From: SM1-73 sp964588305
Lineage (GTDB): Bacteria > Zixibacteria > MSB-5A5 > SM1-73
Length of the DNA: 64,000 bases
NCBI GenBank assembly: GCA_964588305.1
Contig: CAZPOP010000005.1
Span: 71,976-135,975, forward strand
Direction: 5' to 3'
Both the position numbers and the translations under genes were made by a program. How positions within the stretch are numbered: position 1 is the stretch's first letter; each line of letters begins with the position of its first letter. Shown one piece after another: positions 8,396-17,502 of this stretch. Under the pieces are notes generated by a model. It ran no database searches. It was not told where the DNA came from and saw only the letters and a program-made list of their open reading frames with translations.

Positions 8396-8944
8396 TTACT
8401 CTAACACATACTTTCTATAAATTCTTATTCTATCCTTATGATACCATTTTACCAGACAAATGTTGTGCAGCTTCAATTTATATGTGGGACGATAATTCTC
8501 CAAATTCTTTTTTGCCTTCTGCAGATTGCTTTGGGTGAGATCTCCATGGGCCAAGGTTACGTGAGGATGCCAACTTTCGGGAGAATAAAGATTGAAGGTT
8601 CGAGAACAATGGCTTTTCAACAAAGTATCAATCTTTTCGTGTACGCTCTGCAGGGATCTTGTTTTGAAGACCTCCATGAAGATGGCCCGGTCAGGCTTTT
8701 GAAAGACGTCTATTCCCTCAATCCGCACAAGAAAAGGTTTTATGTCAGCGGACAGCTGTTTTAATCCTGCGTCAATTATTCTGATATCTTCGCACGTTCC
8801 TCCTTGAAAACTAAGATGCGGGTGCGCAAAATTCTGAATTGCCACAGAGTCATACTCTCTTTCGAAGAGCCGCCACATCCTTTTGGCCTCTTTGTAGGCA
8901 TCCCCCTCAAGAACTGATACGACTCCCAGTTTAGTCGATTTCAT
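8396..8944 (-). CDS. 2H phosphoesterase / 2'-5' RNA ligase-like protein
   Basis: A 182-residue LigT-like protein. Two His-x-(Ser/Thr) motifs mark the 2H active site: HPHLSFQGG near residue 41 and HPHVTLAHGD near residue 127, spaced as in the family. Members hydrolyse cyclic phosphodiesters or 2'-5' linked oligonucleotides; which substrate this one uses cannot be told. Start at the ATG at 8944 with a weak ribosome site. It stands alone between the Memo fusion and lon, all on the same strand. Confidence 0.8.
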   Translation of the reverse strand: MKSTKLGVVSVLEGDAYKEAKRMWRLFEREYDSVAIQNFAHPHLSFQGGTCEDIRIIDAGLKQLSADIKPFLVRIEGIDVFQKPDRAIFMEVFKTRSLQSVHEKIDTLLKSHCSRTFNLYSPESWHPHVTLAHGDLTQSNLQKAKKNLENYRPTYKLKLHNICLVKWYHKDRIRIYRKYVLE

Positions 8945-9041
8945 GCAAATATCTTGAAGCGTGTGGTTTTATGGCGAAGGTTCAAAGGAATCAACGTTCT
9001 TTCGACAAAGGCGTGGGTTAGAGACCGAACTCTAGCCATAC

Positions 9042-11423
9042 TCAGGTTTTCCTTCCCCTGCTCTTCTTCGCTTTTTTCTTTGCATCCAGAGCCAGCTTCA
9101 ACACCTCATCCATAGTTTGAGCAAAGACGAATTTTATCTTCTTTTTGATCTCGTCAGGAATCTCCACTATGTCTTTTTGATTCTCTTTGGGAAGAATTAT
9201 CGTCTCTATGCCGGCCCGGTAGGCCGCCAAAGCTTTTTCTTTGAACCCTCCGATGGGCAGAAGTTGACCTCTTAAGGTGAGTTCGCCAGTCATGGCTAAT
9301 CTAGGCTTTACCGGTTTCTCGGTAAGAAGGGAGACAATCGCAGTGGCCATGGTGATGCCGGCAGAGGGTCCGTCTTTGGGGATCGCTCCCGCGGGGACGT
9401 GTACGTGAATGTCATATTTCTCAAAGAAATCCGGGGGAATCCCCAAGTTTTTGGCGGTTGATCGAACGTAGGATAGGGCGGCTTGAACCGATTCCTTCAT
9501 CACTTCCCCCATAAGTCCGGTCATGGTCAAAGACTTTTTGCCCTTCATCTTGGTGGCTTCCACAAACATCAAATCCCCCCCGGTCTCGGTCCAGGCCAAC
9601 CCGGGAATTACCCCCACCTGCGGGATTCTCTCTGCCACCTCCAGAAAATACTTTACCGGCCCCAAATACTTATTCAGATTTTGAGGCGTTGTCTCCACTT
9701 TTTTCTTCTCACCGGAAGCCACCATTTTGGCCACTTTCCTGCAGATGGTGGCGATCTCCCGATCCAGATTCCTGAGTCCTGCTTCTCGGGTATAGTCGTT
9801 TATGATCTTCTTTATGCTCTGATCGGTGAAACTCAGATTCTTGGGCTTTAGACCATGATTCTCCAACTCCTTGGGGACCAGGTATTTTTTTGCAATCTGA
9901 AGTTTCTCTAAATCGGTGTATCCCGGCAATTCGATCATCTCCATGCGGTCTCTTAAAACTCGAGGAATCGGATCTAGGACATTAGCCGTGGTGATGAACA
10001 TCACCTTAGAAAGATCGAAGGGAACGTCCAAATAATGATCCGCGAAGGTATGGTTCTGTTCGGGATCCAATACTTCCAAAAGGGCGGAAGCCGGATCGCC
10101 TCTGAAATCCTTCCCGATCTTATCCACCTCATCCAACATGAAGACCGGATTATTGGAACCGGACCTTCTGATCCCCTGAATTATTCTTCCCGGAAGCGCT
10201 CCGATGTACGTTCTTCTGTGCCCTCTGATCTCCGCCTCATCGTGCATGCCTCCCAACGATATCCGGTTGAATTCCCGTCTCATGGCGCGTGCGATGGACA
10301 TGCCCAACGAGGTCTTGCCCACTCCGGGAGGACCTACGAAACATAAGATGGGCCCCTTCATGTCGGTCTTGAGCTTTCTCACCGCCAAGTATTCCAATAT
10401 CCTCTCCTTGACCTTGTCCAGATCATAATGGTCTTCGTCCAGAGTCCTTTTTGCTTTTTTAATATCCAGAATGTCGGGAGTGCTCTTGCTCCAGGGAAGG
10501 GTGGTGAGCCAGTCTAAATAAGTCCGGGAGACGGTATATTCGGCGGCTGCCGGGTTCATTTTGGAGAGCCGGTCCAACTCCTTTTTCGCCGCATCCAAAG
10601 CCAGGGACGGCATCTTGGCTTCCTTTATCTTCTTTTTGAATTCATCCAGCTCAGCCGTTCTTTCGTCTGCTTCTCCCAGTTCCTTCTGGATGGCCTTAAG
10701 CTGTTCTCTCAAGATATACTCTTTTTGGATCTTTCCCATCTCGGTGGCCGCTTGAGATTGAATTCTCCGGGAAAGCTCCAAGACCTCCACCTCTCTGTTT
10801 ATGTGCGAAAGAACCTTCCGCAGCCTCTCCTTAACCTCGAAGATCTCCAGAAGCTCCTGCTTTTGGGCCACGTTTATGTTCAAACTGGAGGCGATTAGGT
10901 CCGCCAGCCTGCTGGGATCCTCGGTATTGATGGCAGTCACCTGCAGCTCTTCTGACAAATAGGGAGCCAGATCCACCACCTTCTTCAAAAGATCCAGGAT
11001 GTTTCTGGTCAAAGCCTCCACCTCTACGCTTCGTTCCTCCTTATCTTTTATGGCCTCCACCTCGGCCACCAGATAAGGATCGTCCTTGACGAAATTCTTT
11101 ATTTTGACTCGGGACAAGCCCTGCACTAAAAACCTGACGCTTCCGTCAGGAAACCTCAGCATTTTCAGAATCGAGCCGGCAGTCCCCACCTGATAAATAT
11201 CATCCTCACCAGGGTGCTCTTTATGTGGACTTTTCTGGGCAAAAAGTCCGATCACCTTTCCTCCCATCAAAGTTTCGTCGATAAGCCGGGCATACCTCTG
11301 TTCGCTTATGATCAGAGGAATGACCAGATATGGAAAGACTACGGTCCCCTTGACGGGAAGTATGGAGAGCTCTTTTCCGATTTCCTTGACCTCCTCGATA
11401 AGCTTTTCGTTTTGCTTCAGCAA
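9042..11423 (-). CDS. lon: ATP-dependent Lon protease
   Basis: Lon, about 793 residues from the chosen start. Order: N-terminal LAN substrate domain (from LSILPVKGTVVFPYLVIPL), helical middle region, AAA+ module with Walker A GPPGVGKTS and the LDEVDKIG Walker B, then the serine protease domain with GPSAG (Ser687) and GGFKEKA (Lys730), the catalytic dyad. It degrades misfolded and regulatory proteins in the cytoplasm. The GTG at 11519 overlaps the hsp20 stop and would add 32 residues unlike any Lon N-terminus. I prefer the TTG at 11423, which has a full AGGAGG 7 bases upstream. Forms an operon with hsp20. Confidence 0.95.
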   Translation of the reverse strand: MLKQNEKLIEEVKEIGKELSILPVKGTVVFPYLVIPLIISEQRYARLIDETLMGGKVIGLFAQKSPHKEHPGEDDIYQVGTAGSILKMLRFPDGSVRFLVQGLSRVKIKNFVKDDPYLVAEVEAIKDKEERSVEVEALTRNILDLLKKVVDLAPYLSEELQVTAINTEDPSRLADLIASSLNINVAQKQELLEIFEVKERLRKVLSHINREVEVLELSRRIQSQAATEMGKIQKEYILREQLKAIQKELGEADERTAELDEFKKKIKEAKMPSLALDAAKKELDRLSKMNPAAAEYTVSRTYLDWLTTLPWSKSTPDILDIKKAKRTLDEDHYDLDKVKERILEYLAVRKLKTDMKGPILCFVGPPGVGKTSLGMSIARAMRREFNRISLGGMHDEAEIRGHRRTYIGALPGRIIQGIRRSGSNNPVFMLDEVDKIGKDFRGDPASALLEVLDPEQNHTFADHYLDVPFDLSKVMFITTANVLDPIPRVLRDRMEMIELPGYTDLEKLQIAKKYLVPKELENHGLKPKNLSFTDQSIKKIINDYTREAGLRNLDREIATICRKVAKMVASGEKKKVETTPQNLNKYLGPVKYFLEVAERIPQVGVIPGLAWTETGGDLMFVEATKMKGKKSLTMTGLMGEVMKESVQAALSYVRSTAKNLGIPPDFFEKYDIHVHVPAGAIPKDGPSAGITMATAIVSLLTEKPVKPRLAMTGELTLRGQLLPIGGFKEKALAAYRAGIETIILPKENQKDIVEIPDEIKKKIKFVFAQTMDEVLKLALDAKKKAKKSRGRKT

Positions 11424-11515
11424 AGTTTTTTCCTCCTTTAATATTTTCAAATCACACCTTTTTTCTTTCCCTTGTCTCCAAACGCGCGAGTCAAGGACAG
11501 ATGGAGAGGGATAAC

Positions 11516-11968
11516 TCACTTAATATCAATCTTAATCTCTTTCGCTTTTGACCTTCTACCTTTTTTCTTGTCCAGCCTGATCTCGAGAAAACCGTCCCTA
11601 TATTCAGCCTTGGCGTTTTGGGGATCTACCGATTCAGGCAGATAAATGTTTCTCTCGAAGGTCCCGTAATTTATCTCCATGTTTCGATAGAAGGTCTTAT
11701 GGGCTAAAGCTCGTTCCTTCCTTTCTCCCCTGATTACCAATACGTCGTTCGAAAAGGTGACGTTCACATCCTTATGCTTCATCCCGGCAATCTCTGCCAG
11801 AACCACCACCTGCTCTTCGGTCTCAAACACGTCGGTGGGTGGTCTCCACAGCCTTTTGGCGGTCAAGACCGGAGAATGTCTTATTCTGCAGAAATGATCA
11901 AATAACAGGTCCATCTCCTCTTGAATCCTTCGCGCATCTTTAAGAATGTCCTTTTTAAGATCATCCAT
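11516..11968 (-). CDS. Hsp20 small heat-shock protein
   Basis: A 150-residue alpha-crystallin-domain chaperone that holds unfolding proteins in the cytoplasm. The domain begins at RPPTDVFETEEQVVVLAEIAG and includes LVIRGERKER and the C-terminal YRDGFLEIRL, with a basic tail ending EIKIDIK. I chose the ATG at 11968 (GAGG 6 bases before it) over a TTG at 11983. A TATAAT lies just upstream but without a matching -35, so a stress sigma factor or activator may drive it. Lon follows directly, a natural pairing of holdase and protease. Confidence 0.9.
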   Translation of the reverse strand: MDDLKKDILKDARRIQEEMDLLFDHFCRIRHSPVLTAKRLWRPPTDVFETEEQVVVLAEIAGMKHKDVNVTFSNDVLVIRGERKERALAHKTFYRNMEINYGTFERNIYLPESVDPQNAKAEYRDGFLEIRLDKKKGRRSKAKEIKIDIK

Positions 11969-11984
11969 AAACCACCTCATCAAT

Positions 11985-12359
11985 TATAATCTCTTATCCT
12001 TCCCGGAACCCCTCCTTTAAATCATCGGTCTTTTCCCTTTTCCCCCTTAAACCCATGCGGGAGTTTTTGCATTGCTTCGCCATCTCGAGCCTGAGGATCG
12101 TGCTTTGAGTGAAGCGGCAGATGTCTTAACCCCTGAGCGTGTGGCAAAGTGGCAAGAGCCTCTTCTGTTGGACTCTTGAGCAACATGCTTGTTCGTATCC
12201 TTGTGCTCCCGAAGCGTGCTTTCTTCCCCTTCGTACGCATCTGTCACGACGACAAAATAATGCCCAATTCTCTCTGTGGCAACATTCTTTTTCCAGGCTT
12301 GAGAGGCAAAAAGAAACGGCTGCCGCAACCTCCCTGCCTTGAGCCCGAAGAATTCGGTT
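11985..12359. other. Intergenic region without recognisable gene
   Basis: About 375 bases. Short ORFs occur in several frames on both strands, but none has a ribosome site, domain or codon pattern that I trust. Part of it probably holds the hsp20 promoter (TATAAT on the minus strand just upstream of the start). Confidence 0.5.
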
Positions 12360-14285
12360 TCAGTCCAGGTCAATATTCATTTTTTGCAGTAAGTTGCTTA
12401 CCCTTTCGTAGTCTTCTGGGTTTCGTTCAAGATAAGCTCGAAGTAGCTTGATACCGTCTTTGGCTCTTCCCATTCTGGAGTAAGCTACCGCCGCATTGTA
12501 ATAAGCTGGAAAGTAGTCCGGGTTTATCCGAATGGCCGAATTCAAGACCTCGACAGCCTCCTGGTGATCCCCAATTCCTATGAGCAGTACTCCCAAATTC
12601 GCGTATGCGTCCAAAAGGTCTGGGTCCTTCTCTATTGCCATCTGGTACTGCTTCTTGGCCTCCTCGTAGTTCCCAATGCGGGCAAGGCCTATTCCAAGAT
12701 TATAGTAACCATCTGCCGAATTCGGATTCAACTGGATCACCCTTCTAAACGCAGTGATGGCATCTTGATACCTTCCCAATTCTATATAGCTGCCCCCCAG
12801 GTTCACTAAGTAACGTTCATTCTCGATTACGGACAGGGCCTTTTTCCATTCCTCAGCCTCCTTGTCTATGGCCCCCTTGTCCCGGTAGTAATAAGCCAAG
12901 ATTTCACGTCCGTATCCGCTTCTCTGCAAGTCGAGAGCCAATAGAGCTTCAAATCTCTGAACGGCCTTCTCTTCCTGCGCATTCACGTATATCCAGGGCA
13001 GAGTGGAGAGAATGGCGGTTGAGGCCAAGGCCAATACGATATACTCTAACCTCTTGATTTTGGCTCGTCGGAAAAGGCCAAAGGTAAGATATATGCCCAG
13101 GATGGTATAGCCCAACCCGGTGGATGAAAAAAGATCCCAATCCCTGGCATATCCTAATTTGGGATCCATGACCAAAGCAAACACCAATGAACAAAGTGTC
13201 ACGATTATAAGAAATACGACCGTTCTATCTCCACGGTCGATTCTTCGGACCCCCAAGAACACAATCAAAAGCAAGAGGATAATTCCAATCGGAGAGATCA
13301 AGAGCTGTTCATTTATCATGTCGATCAGATGAGAAAGGGAGAAAAGGGAATAAGGACCTTCCGGGGCTCCAGACAAGGATACAAGATAAGTCGTGGGACT
13401 GATTTTGTCGGGATGTTGTATGCTCAGGATGAAAAGACCAGCCCCCACCAGCAAGAGTATGACTGTTACCCCGAACACCCGTTTGAGATTGAACGCTTTT
13501 TCTTCTCCTCTGGCTCTGCTCACGCAAAGATAGACTAAAGAAGGCAAAAGGTAGAGTGCAGAAAGATGGAGACCGATGGAGAAAAGCAAAGCCAGGCCGG
13601 GAAAGATGAGACTGCACTTGCCCTCCAAAAACCACAGAGAAAATAGAAAATAAGCCATTATTCCTATATATACCCAAGTGTAGCTCTCCACATAACCGAA
13701 GAAAAGCTGAACCGATCCCATACTGATTAAGATCACGAAAGCTAAGACTCTTTCTTTGTTCTCTTTTCCCAGGAGACAGGAAAGCCACAAAGCCAGAAAC
13801 ACGAAGAGTGCGCCACCCAGGCAACTGAGCAGTGAGTAGATTTGGAATCCGTCTGACTTCAAGAGCCTGTAAGTTAAAGCGTGTAGATAAAAATCCAAAG
13901 GTTCGGTGACTGAGAACTTAGCGCCTCCCATAATATCTCTTGCTCTAAGGTATCCATCGCCCAAAAGATGAGTCTTGGTTTTGAACATCCAAAACGGGAC
14001 CAGACTCACCAAACTGAAGAACACATATGTGTAATATCTATGTGTCTTTTTGAGGTTCTTTTCCGCCAGATTAAAGAATCTCGCGAGCACATCATACAGA
14101 GTTCTGTTCACTGTGGGGATCAACATTAGAAAGACTGAAGCGATGATTATCCAACGAGGAACAAGGGGAATGTATGCCAATTGATTCACTCCCCATAATC
14201 GCTCCTCGGGGAAAAAGGAAGCTACGGCGTGAACAAGAATTATAGAAGCACAGGCGAAGGATACAACTTTTTCCGGTCTGGTCAT
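12360..14285 (-). CDS. Polytopic membrane protein with C-terminal TPR domain (paralogue A)
   Basis: A 641-residue protein. Residues 1-450 carry about ten hydrophobic segments; after the third is a long loop with LLGDGYLRARDI and TEPLDFYLHA, reminiscent of the acidic first loop of GT-C glycosyltransferases, though I cannot assign it firmly. Residues about 470-640 hold four to five TPR units (for example RYQDAITAFRRVIQLNPNSA, NYEEAKKQYQMAIEKDPDLL). The start at 14285 has AGGA 5 bases upstream; a TTG at 14303 is possible. It is a tandem paralogue of the next gene. An envelope glycan or protein-transfer enzyme is one inference. Confidence 0.75.
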   Translation of the reverse strand: MTRPEKVVSFACASIILVHAVASFFPEERLWGVNQLAYIPLVPRWIIIASVFLMLIPTVNRTLYDVLARFFNLAEKNLKKTHRYYTYVFFSLVSLVPFWMFKTKTHLLGDGYLRARDIMGGAKFSVTEPLDFYLHALTYRLLKSDGFQIYSLLSCLGGALFVFLALWLSCLLGKENKERVLAFVILISMGSVQLFFGYVESYTWVYIGIMAYFLFSLWFLEGKCSLIFPGLALLFSIGLHLSALYLLPSLVYLCVSRARGEEKAFNLKRVFGVTVILLLVGAGLFILSIQHPDKISPTTYLVSLSGAPEGPYSLFSLSHLIDMINEQLLISPIGIILLLLIVFLGVRRIDRGDRTVVFLIIVTLCSLVFALVMDPKLGYARDWDLFSSTGLGYTILGIYLTFGLFRRAKIKRLEYIVLALASTAILSTLPWIYVNAQEEKAVQRFEALLALDLQRSGYGREILAYYYRDKGAIDKEAEEWKKALSVIENERYLVNLGGSYIELGRYQDAITAFRRVIQLNPNSADGYYNLGIGLARIGNYEEAKKQYQMAIEKDPDLLDAYANLGVLLIGIGDHQEAVEVLNSAIRINPDYFPAYYNAAVAYSRMGRAKDGIKLLRAYLERNPEDYERVSNLLQKMNIDLD

Positions 14286-14322
14286 CTGAATCCTAACGAA
14301 CAAAGGGTTCCGGTTTGCAGAA

Positions 14323-16281
14323 TTATTGAGGCCCGGCTTCTTTTGCCTTTGCCCTCAATCCTTCGATCAGTCGTCGAACGTAGTCACGGTCTTTGGCTTG
14401 GGGTTCATGTTTCAAGTAGAGTTCCAGGTATTCTATTGCCTCTTTGCTGTCTCCTGAGTTAGCGCAGGCATATCCTAGGTTTCGGTAATTGGGAGAGTAG
14501 CTGGAATCGATCTGCAGTGCTTTCCGGAATATCTCTTTCGATTCTTCGTAGGATTTCAAATTCAGGAAGAACAATCCCAGGTTTTCGTAATAGACGGGAT
14601 TCTCAGGTTGTAGCTCCACAGCCTTCAACAACTGGTGCTTTGCCTCTTCGTGTCTTCCTAAAGCCGCGTAGGTCTTGGCCAGATCAGAATGAGTCAGATG
14701 ATCGTCAGGGTCCTTGGCCAGAATTCTCTCCAGCTGCCGGGCCGCCTCCTCGTATCTGTCCGCCTCGATGTAAACCACTGCCAGGTTTTTGATATAGCGC
14801 GGCTTCTCGACAGCAGCTATGGCCTTCTTCCACTCCTCGATCTCTTTGTCCTTCTGTCCACGACTCCTATAATGATAGGCTAACGCCTCATGCCCCAGAA
14901 CGCTCCTTTTTCCATCTAAATCCAGCATGTGAGCGACCCGTTCCACTGCCTTCTCCTCACTGGCATTGACGTAAATCCAGGGTACGGTTGAGACAAGTGC
15001 AGTTGATGCCAACGCCAGGGTTATATATCTGATCCTCTTGAGCTCTGACCCTTTCAAGACACTGAGCAATAGATAGACTCCCAAGATCGTGTATCCCAAA
15101 CTGGTGAAGGCAAACAGATCCCAATCTCGAGGATAACCCAATTTCGGATCGACTCCCAAAGCAAAAAAAATCGCGCAGCCACTCAGTATCAGAAGAAAAA
15201 CGACTTCACGTTCTTTGAAACTGATCCTCCTCCAAAAGAACAAACCCAACACCAGCCAGATGGGAATCCCTAAAGGGGAGACCAATAGCTGATGGTTCAA
15301 AAAATCGAGGAGATGGGAAAGAGAAAAAAGGGAATAGGAATCTCCGTTTATGCCCAGAGGAGGAAGCAAGAAAGAACCTAAGCCCTGCTTCTGCGAACCG
15401 TAATTCCTCAAGACCAAGAGACCTCCGCCTACTATCAGAACAATCAATACCATCTGGATGATATTGGCCCAGGGAAAGGGCCTCCTTCCAGTGTCCGGTT
15501 CCGGAGACTTTTTGGCCAAGCTCAGATACAAAAGAGAAGGCAGAAGAAGAATTGCAGAAAAATGAAGACTTATGCTCATTGCAAAAACGAGGGCCGGCCA
15601 GAGAAATCCGCACTTTCCTTTCAAGTAACACAATGAAGAAAGAATGAAGCTCGCCGAGGCTGCATACATGAGGGTATAACTTTCGACGTATCCGAAAAAA
15701 AGCTGATTGGCCCCCATTGTGGCAAGTACCGAAAAAATCAGTAATTTCTCTCGCTTCTCCTTTCCAATCAAGTCGCTTAAAAGCAGGATCAAGAAAACAA
15801 ACACCACTCCGGCCAGACAACTCAGGATGGCATAGGTGGTAAAGGGATTCAGCTTCAAAAGCCAGGAGAGCTGAGCGTGTAGGTAGAAATCCAAAGGCTC
15901 GGTTGCTGAAAACTTCCACCCATCCGCAATTTCAGCCACCCTCAGGTTACCATCCCCCAGAAGGTAGGTCTTGATCCTGAATATCCAAAAAGGGATAAAA
16001 CCGGCCAAACCGATCAGGGCATATTTGTAATGTTTGCTAATCCTCTTCAGACGATTCTCTATCGATGCGAACGATTTTGCTATGCGGTCAGCCGCGAAGC
16101 TGTTCACGGGCGGAATCAAGATCAGCACGCCAAATCCAATCAGAAGCCAGCGGAAAAAAGGAGGAACATAATAGAGGAGATTCAATCCCCACAGCCGCTC
16201 TTTGGGGAAAAAAGAGGCTACTGCATGAACAACAACCAAGAAGAGGCAAGTTGAGAATATAACTTTTTCAAATTTCCTCAT
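14323..16281 (-). CDS. Polytopic membrane protein with C-terminal TPR domain (paralogue B)
   Basis: A 652-residue paralogue of the protein at 12360. Shared landmarks: VVHAVASFFPKERLWG at the N-terminus, LLGDGNLRVAEI, SATEPLDFYLHAQLSWLL, LFFGYVESYTLMYA, DPKLGYPRDWDLFAFTSLGYTILG and the VPWIYVNASEEKA segment before the TPR region (residues about 490-640). Its ATG overlaps the ychF stop by 4 bases (ATGA), so it is co-translated with ychF. The two copies are diverged in the loops, so the duplication is old. Membrane enzyme of GT-C type is a guess; the TPR part would face partner proteins. Confidence 0.75.
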   Translation of the reverse strand: MRKFEKVIFSTCLFLVVVHAVASFFPKERLWGLNLLYYVPPFFRWLLIGFGVLILIPPVNSFAADRIAKSFASIENRLKRISKHYKYALIGLAGFIPFWIFRIKTYLLGDGNLRVAEIADGWKFSATEPLDFYLHAQLSWLLKLNPFTTYAILSCLAGVVFVFLILLLSDLIGKEKREKLLIFSVLATMGANQLFFGYVESYTLMYAASASFILSSLCYLKGKCGFLWPALVFAMSISLHFSAILLLPSLLYLSLAKKSPEPDTGRRPFPWANIIQMVLIVLIVGGGLLVLRNYGSQKQGLGSFLLPPLGINGDSYSLFSLSHLLDFLNHQLLVSPLGIPIWLVLGLFFWRRISFKEREVVFLLILSGCAIFFALGVDPKLGYPRDWDLFAFTSLGYTILGVYLLLSVLKGSELKRIRYITLALASTALVSTVPWIYVNASEEKAVERVAHMLDLDGKRSVLGHEALAYHYRSRGQKDKEIEEWKKAIAAVEKPRYIKNLAVVYIEADRYEEAARQLERILAKDPDDHLTHSDLAKTYAALGRHEEAKHQLLKAVELQPENPVYYENLGLFFLNLKSYEESKEIFRKALQIDSSYSPNYRNLGYACANSGDSKEAIEYLELYLKHEPQAKDRDYVRRLIEGLRAKAKEAGPQ

Positions 16282-17366
16282 ACGTTAAATCTGAAAAATA
16301 TCACGTCGCCATCCTGCACCACATAATCTTTCCCTTCCAATTTCAACGCCCCTTTTTCTTTTGCCTTATGGGCGGAGCCAAGCTCCGACAGTTGATCGAA
16401 ACCTATCACCTCCGCTTTGATAAATCCTCGTTCCATATCAGAATGCACCGTTCCCGCAGCCTTCAGGGCTTTGGTTCCAGAAGGAATGGTCCAAGCTTTA
16501 ACCTCGTTTTCATTGGCGGTGAAAAAGGAAATCAGGTCCAACAGCTGGTAGGAGCTTTTTATCACCCGGTTAACTGCGGACTCCTTTAGTCCCAGATCAT
16601 CCATGAAGGCCTTCCTGTCTTCGTCCTCCAGCTGACTTAATTCCATCTCCAATTTCCCGCAGACCGAGCAAACCTGAATTTTCTTTCGCTTATGGAATTC
16701 ACTTAACTCTGTCTCCAAATTATCCTTGACTTTAATCTGCTCCTCGTCCAGATTCAAAATAAGAAGCAGAGGCTTCTGGGACAGAAAACCGTACCCTCTC
16801 ACCAACCTTGCCTCCTCTGCGGATAACTCGAGTTCCCGCAAAGGGACCTCCTGGTCCAAGGCTTCCTTGAATCTCTGTAAGACCTGCAGCTCCCTTCTGT
16901 CTTCCTCATCCTTAGAGGAAGCCACGGTTTTCTCCAACCGCTTCAGTCTTTTTTCTATTATGTCCAGATCGATTACGATTAGATCCAGATCCAGGTTTTT
17001 GATATCTCTTTTGGGGTCGAGGGAGCCGGAAACGTGCATCACGTTATCGTCTTTGAAATGCCTGACCACGTGCGCTAGCTCGTCCACCTCTCTTAGGGAA
17101 TGATAGAATTCTGCATCCGAGCCCTTCTCTTTGGTCTCCTTCACCAAACCTGCAACGTCGATATATTCCACCTCTGCCGGGCTGACCTTCTTGGGATTAT
17201 ACGTTGGCGCAAGCTTATACAATCTCTCATCCGGAACCTTAACCACGCCTCGATTAGCTTCCTTGACCCCCAAAGAGAACTCACCTGTTTTGGCAGAAGC
17301 GCTGGTCAAGGCATTAAAAACCGTGGTCTTTCCCACAAAGGGAAGCCCGACTATTCCAACCTTCAT
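16278..17366 (-). CDS. ychF: YchF/OLA1-type translation-associated ATPase
   Basis: A 362-residue Obg-related P-loop NTPase. G1 is GLPFVGKTT (residues 7-15), a change from the usual GLPNVGKST; NRGVVKVPDERL and EYIDVAGLV (G3) follow. A coiled-coil insertion occupies residues about 120-200, and the TGS domain ends the protein (GALKLEGKDYVVQDGDVIFF). YchF prefers ATP to GTP, binds ribosomes and responds to oxidative stress in other bacteria. AGGA is 8 bases before ATG. It is first in an operon with the two membrane-TPR genes. Confidence 0.92.
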   Translation of the reverse strand: MKVGIVGLPFVGKTTVFNALTSASAKTGEFSLGVKEANRGVVKVPDERLYKLAPTYNPKKVSPAEVEYIDVAGLVKETKEKGSDAEFYHSLREVDELAHVVRHFKDDNVMHVSGSLDPKRDIKNLDLDLIVIDLDIIEKRLKRLEKTVASSKDEEDRRELQVLQRFKEALDQEVPLRELELSAEEARLVRGYGFLSQKPLLLILNLDEEQIKVKDNLETELSEFHKRKKIQVCSVCGKLEMELSQLEDEDRKAFMDDLGLKESAVNRVIKSSYQLLDLISFFTANENEVKAWTIPSGTKALKAAGTVHSDMERGFIKAEVIGFDQLSELGSAHKAKEKGALKLEGKDYVVQDGDVIFFRFNV

Positions 17367-17502
17367 AATATTCTTCCTAAAGGATTGTTCAATTTCTGAA
17401 AGCTGTCCGGTAGCCTCTTTCTCGAGTGTTCCCTTCAGCGGGACAGGTCAAGCTGAAGTCGAAGACCCTGGTGGCTTGACACTCCAGGGAGACATCTGCA
17501 CC

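Noticed and set aside
12022..12373. Overlapping minus-strand ORFs between hsp20 and the membrane-TPR gene
   Set aside because: No ribosome site, no domain, composition unlike the neighbours, several frames open at once.
13309..13824. 171-codon ORF inside the first membrane-TPR gene
   Set aside because: Same-strand shadow in another frame of a well-supported gene.
15206..15919. 237-codon ORF inside the second membrane-TPR gene
   Set aside because: Out-of-frame shadow with no domain.
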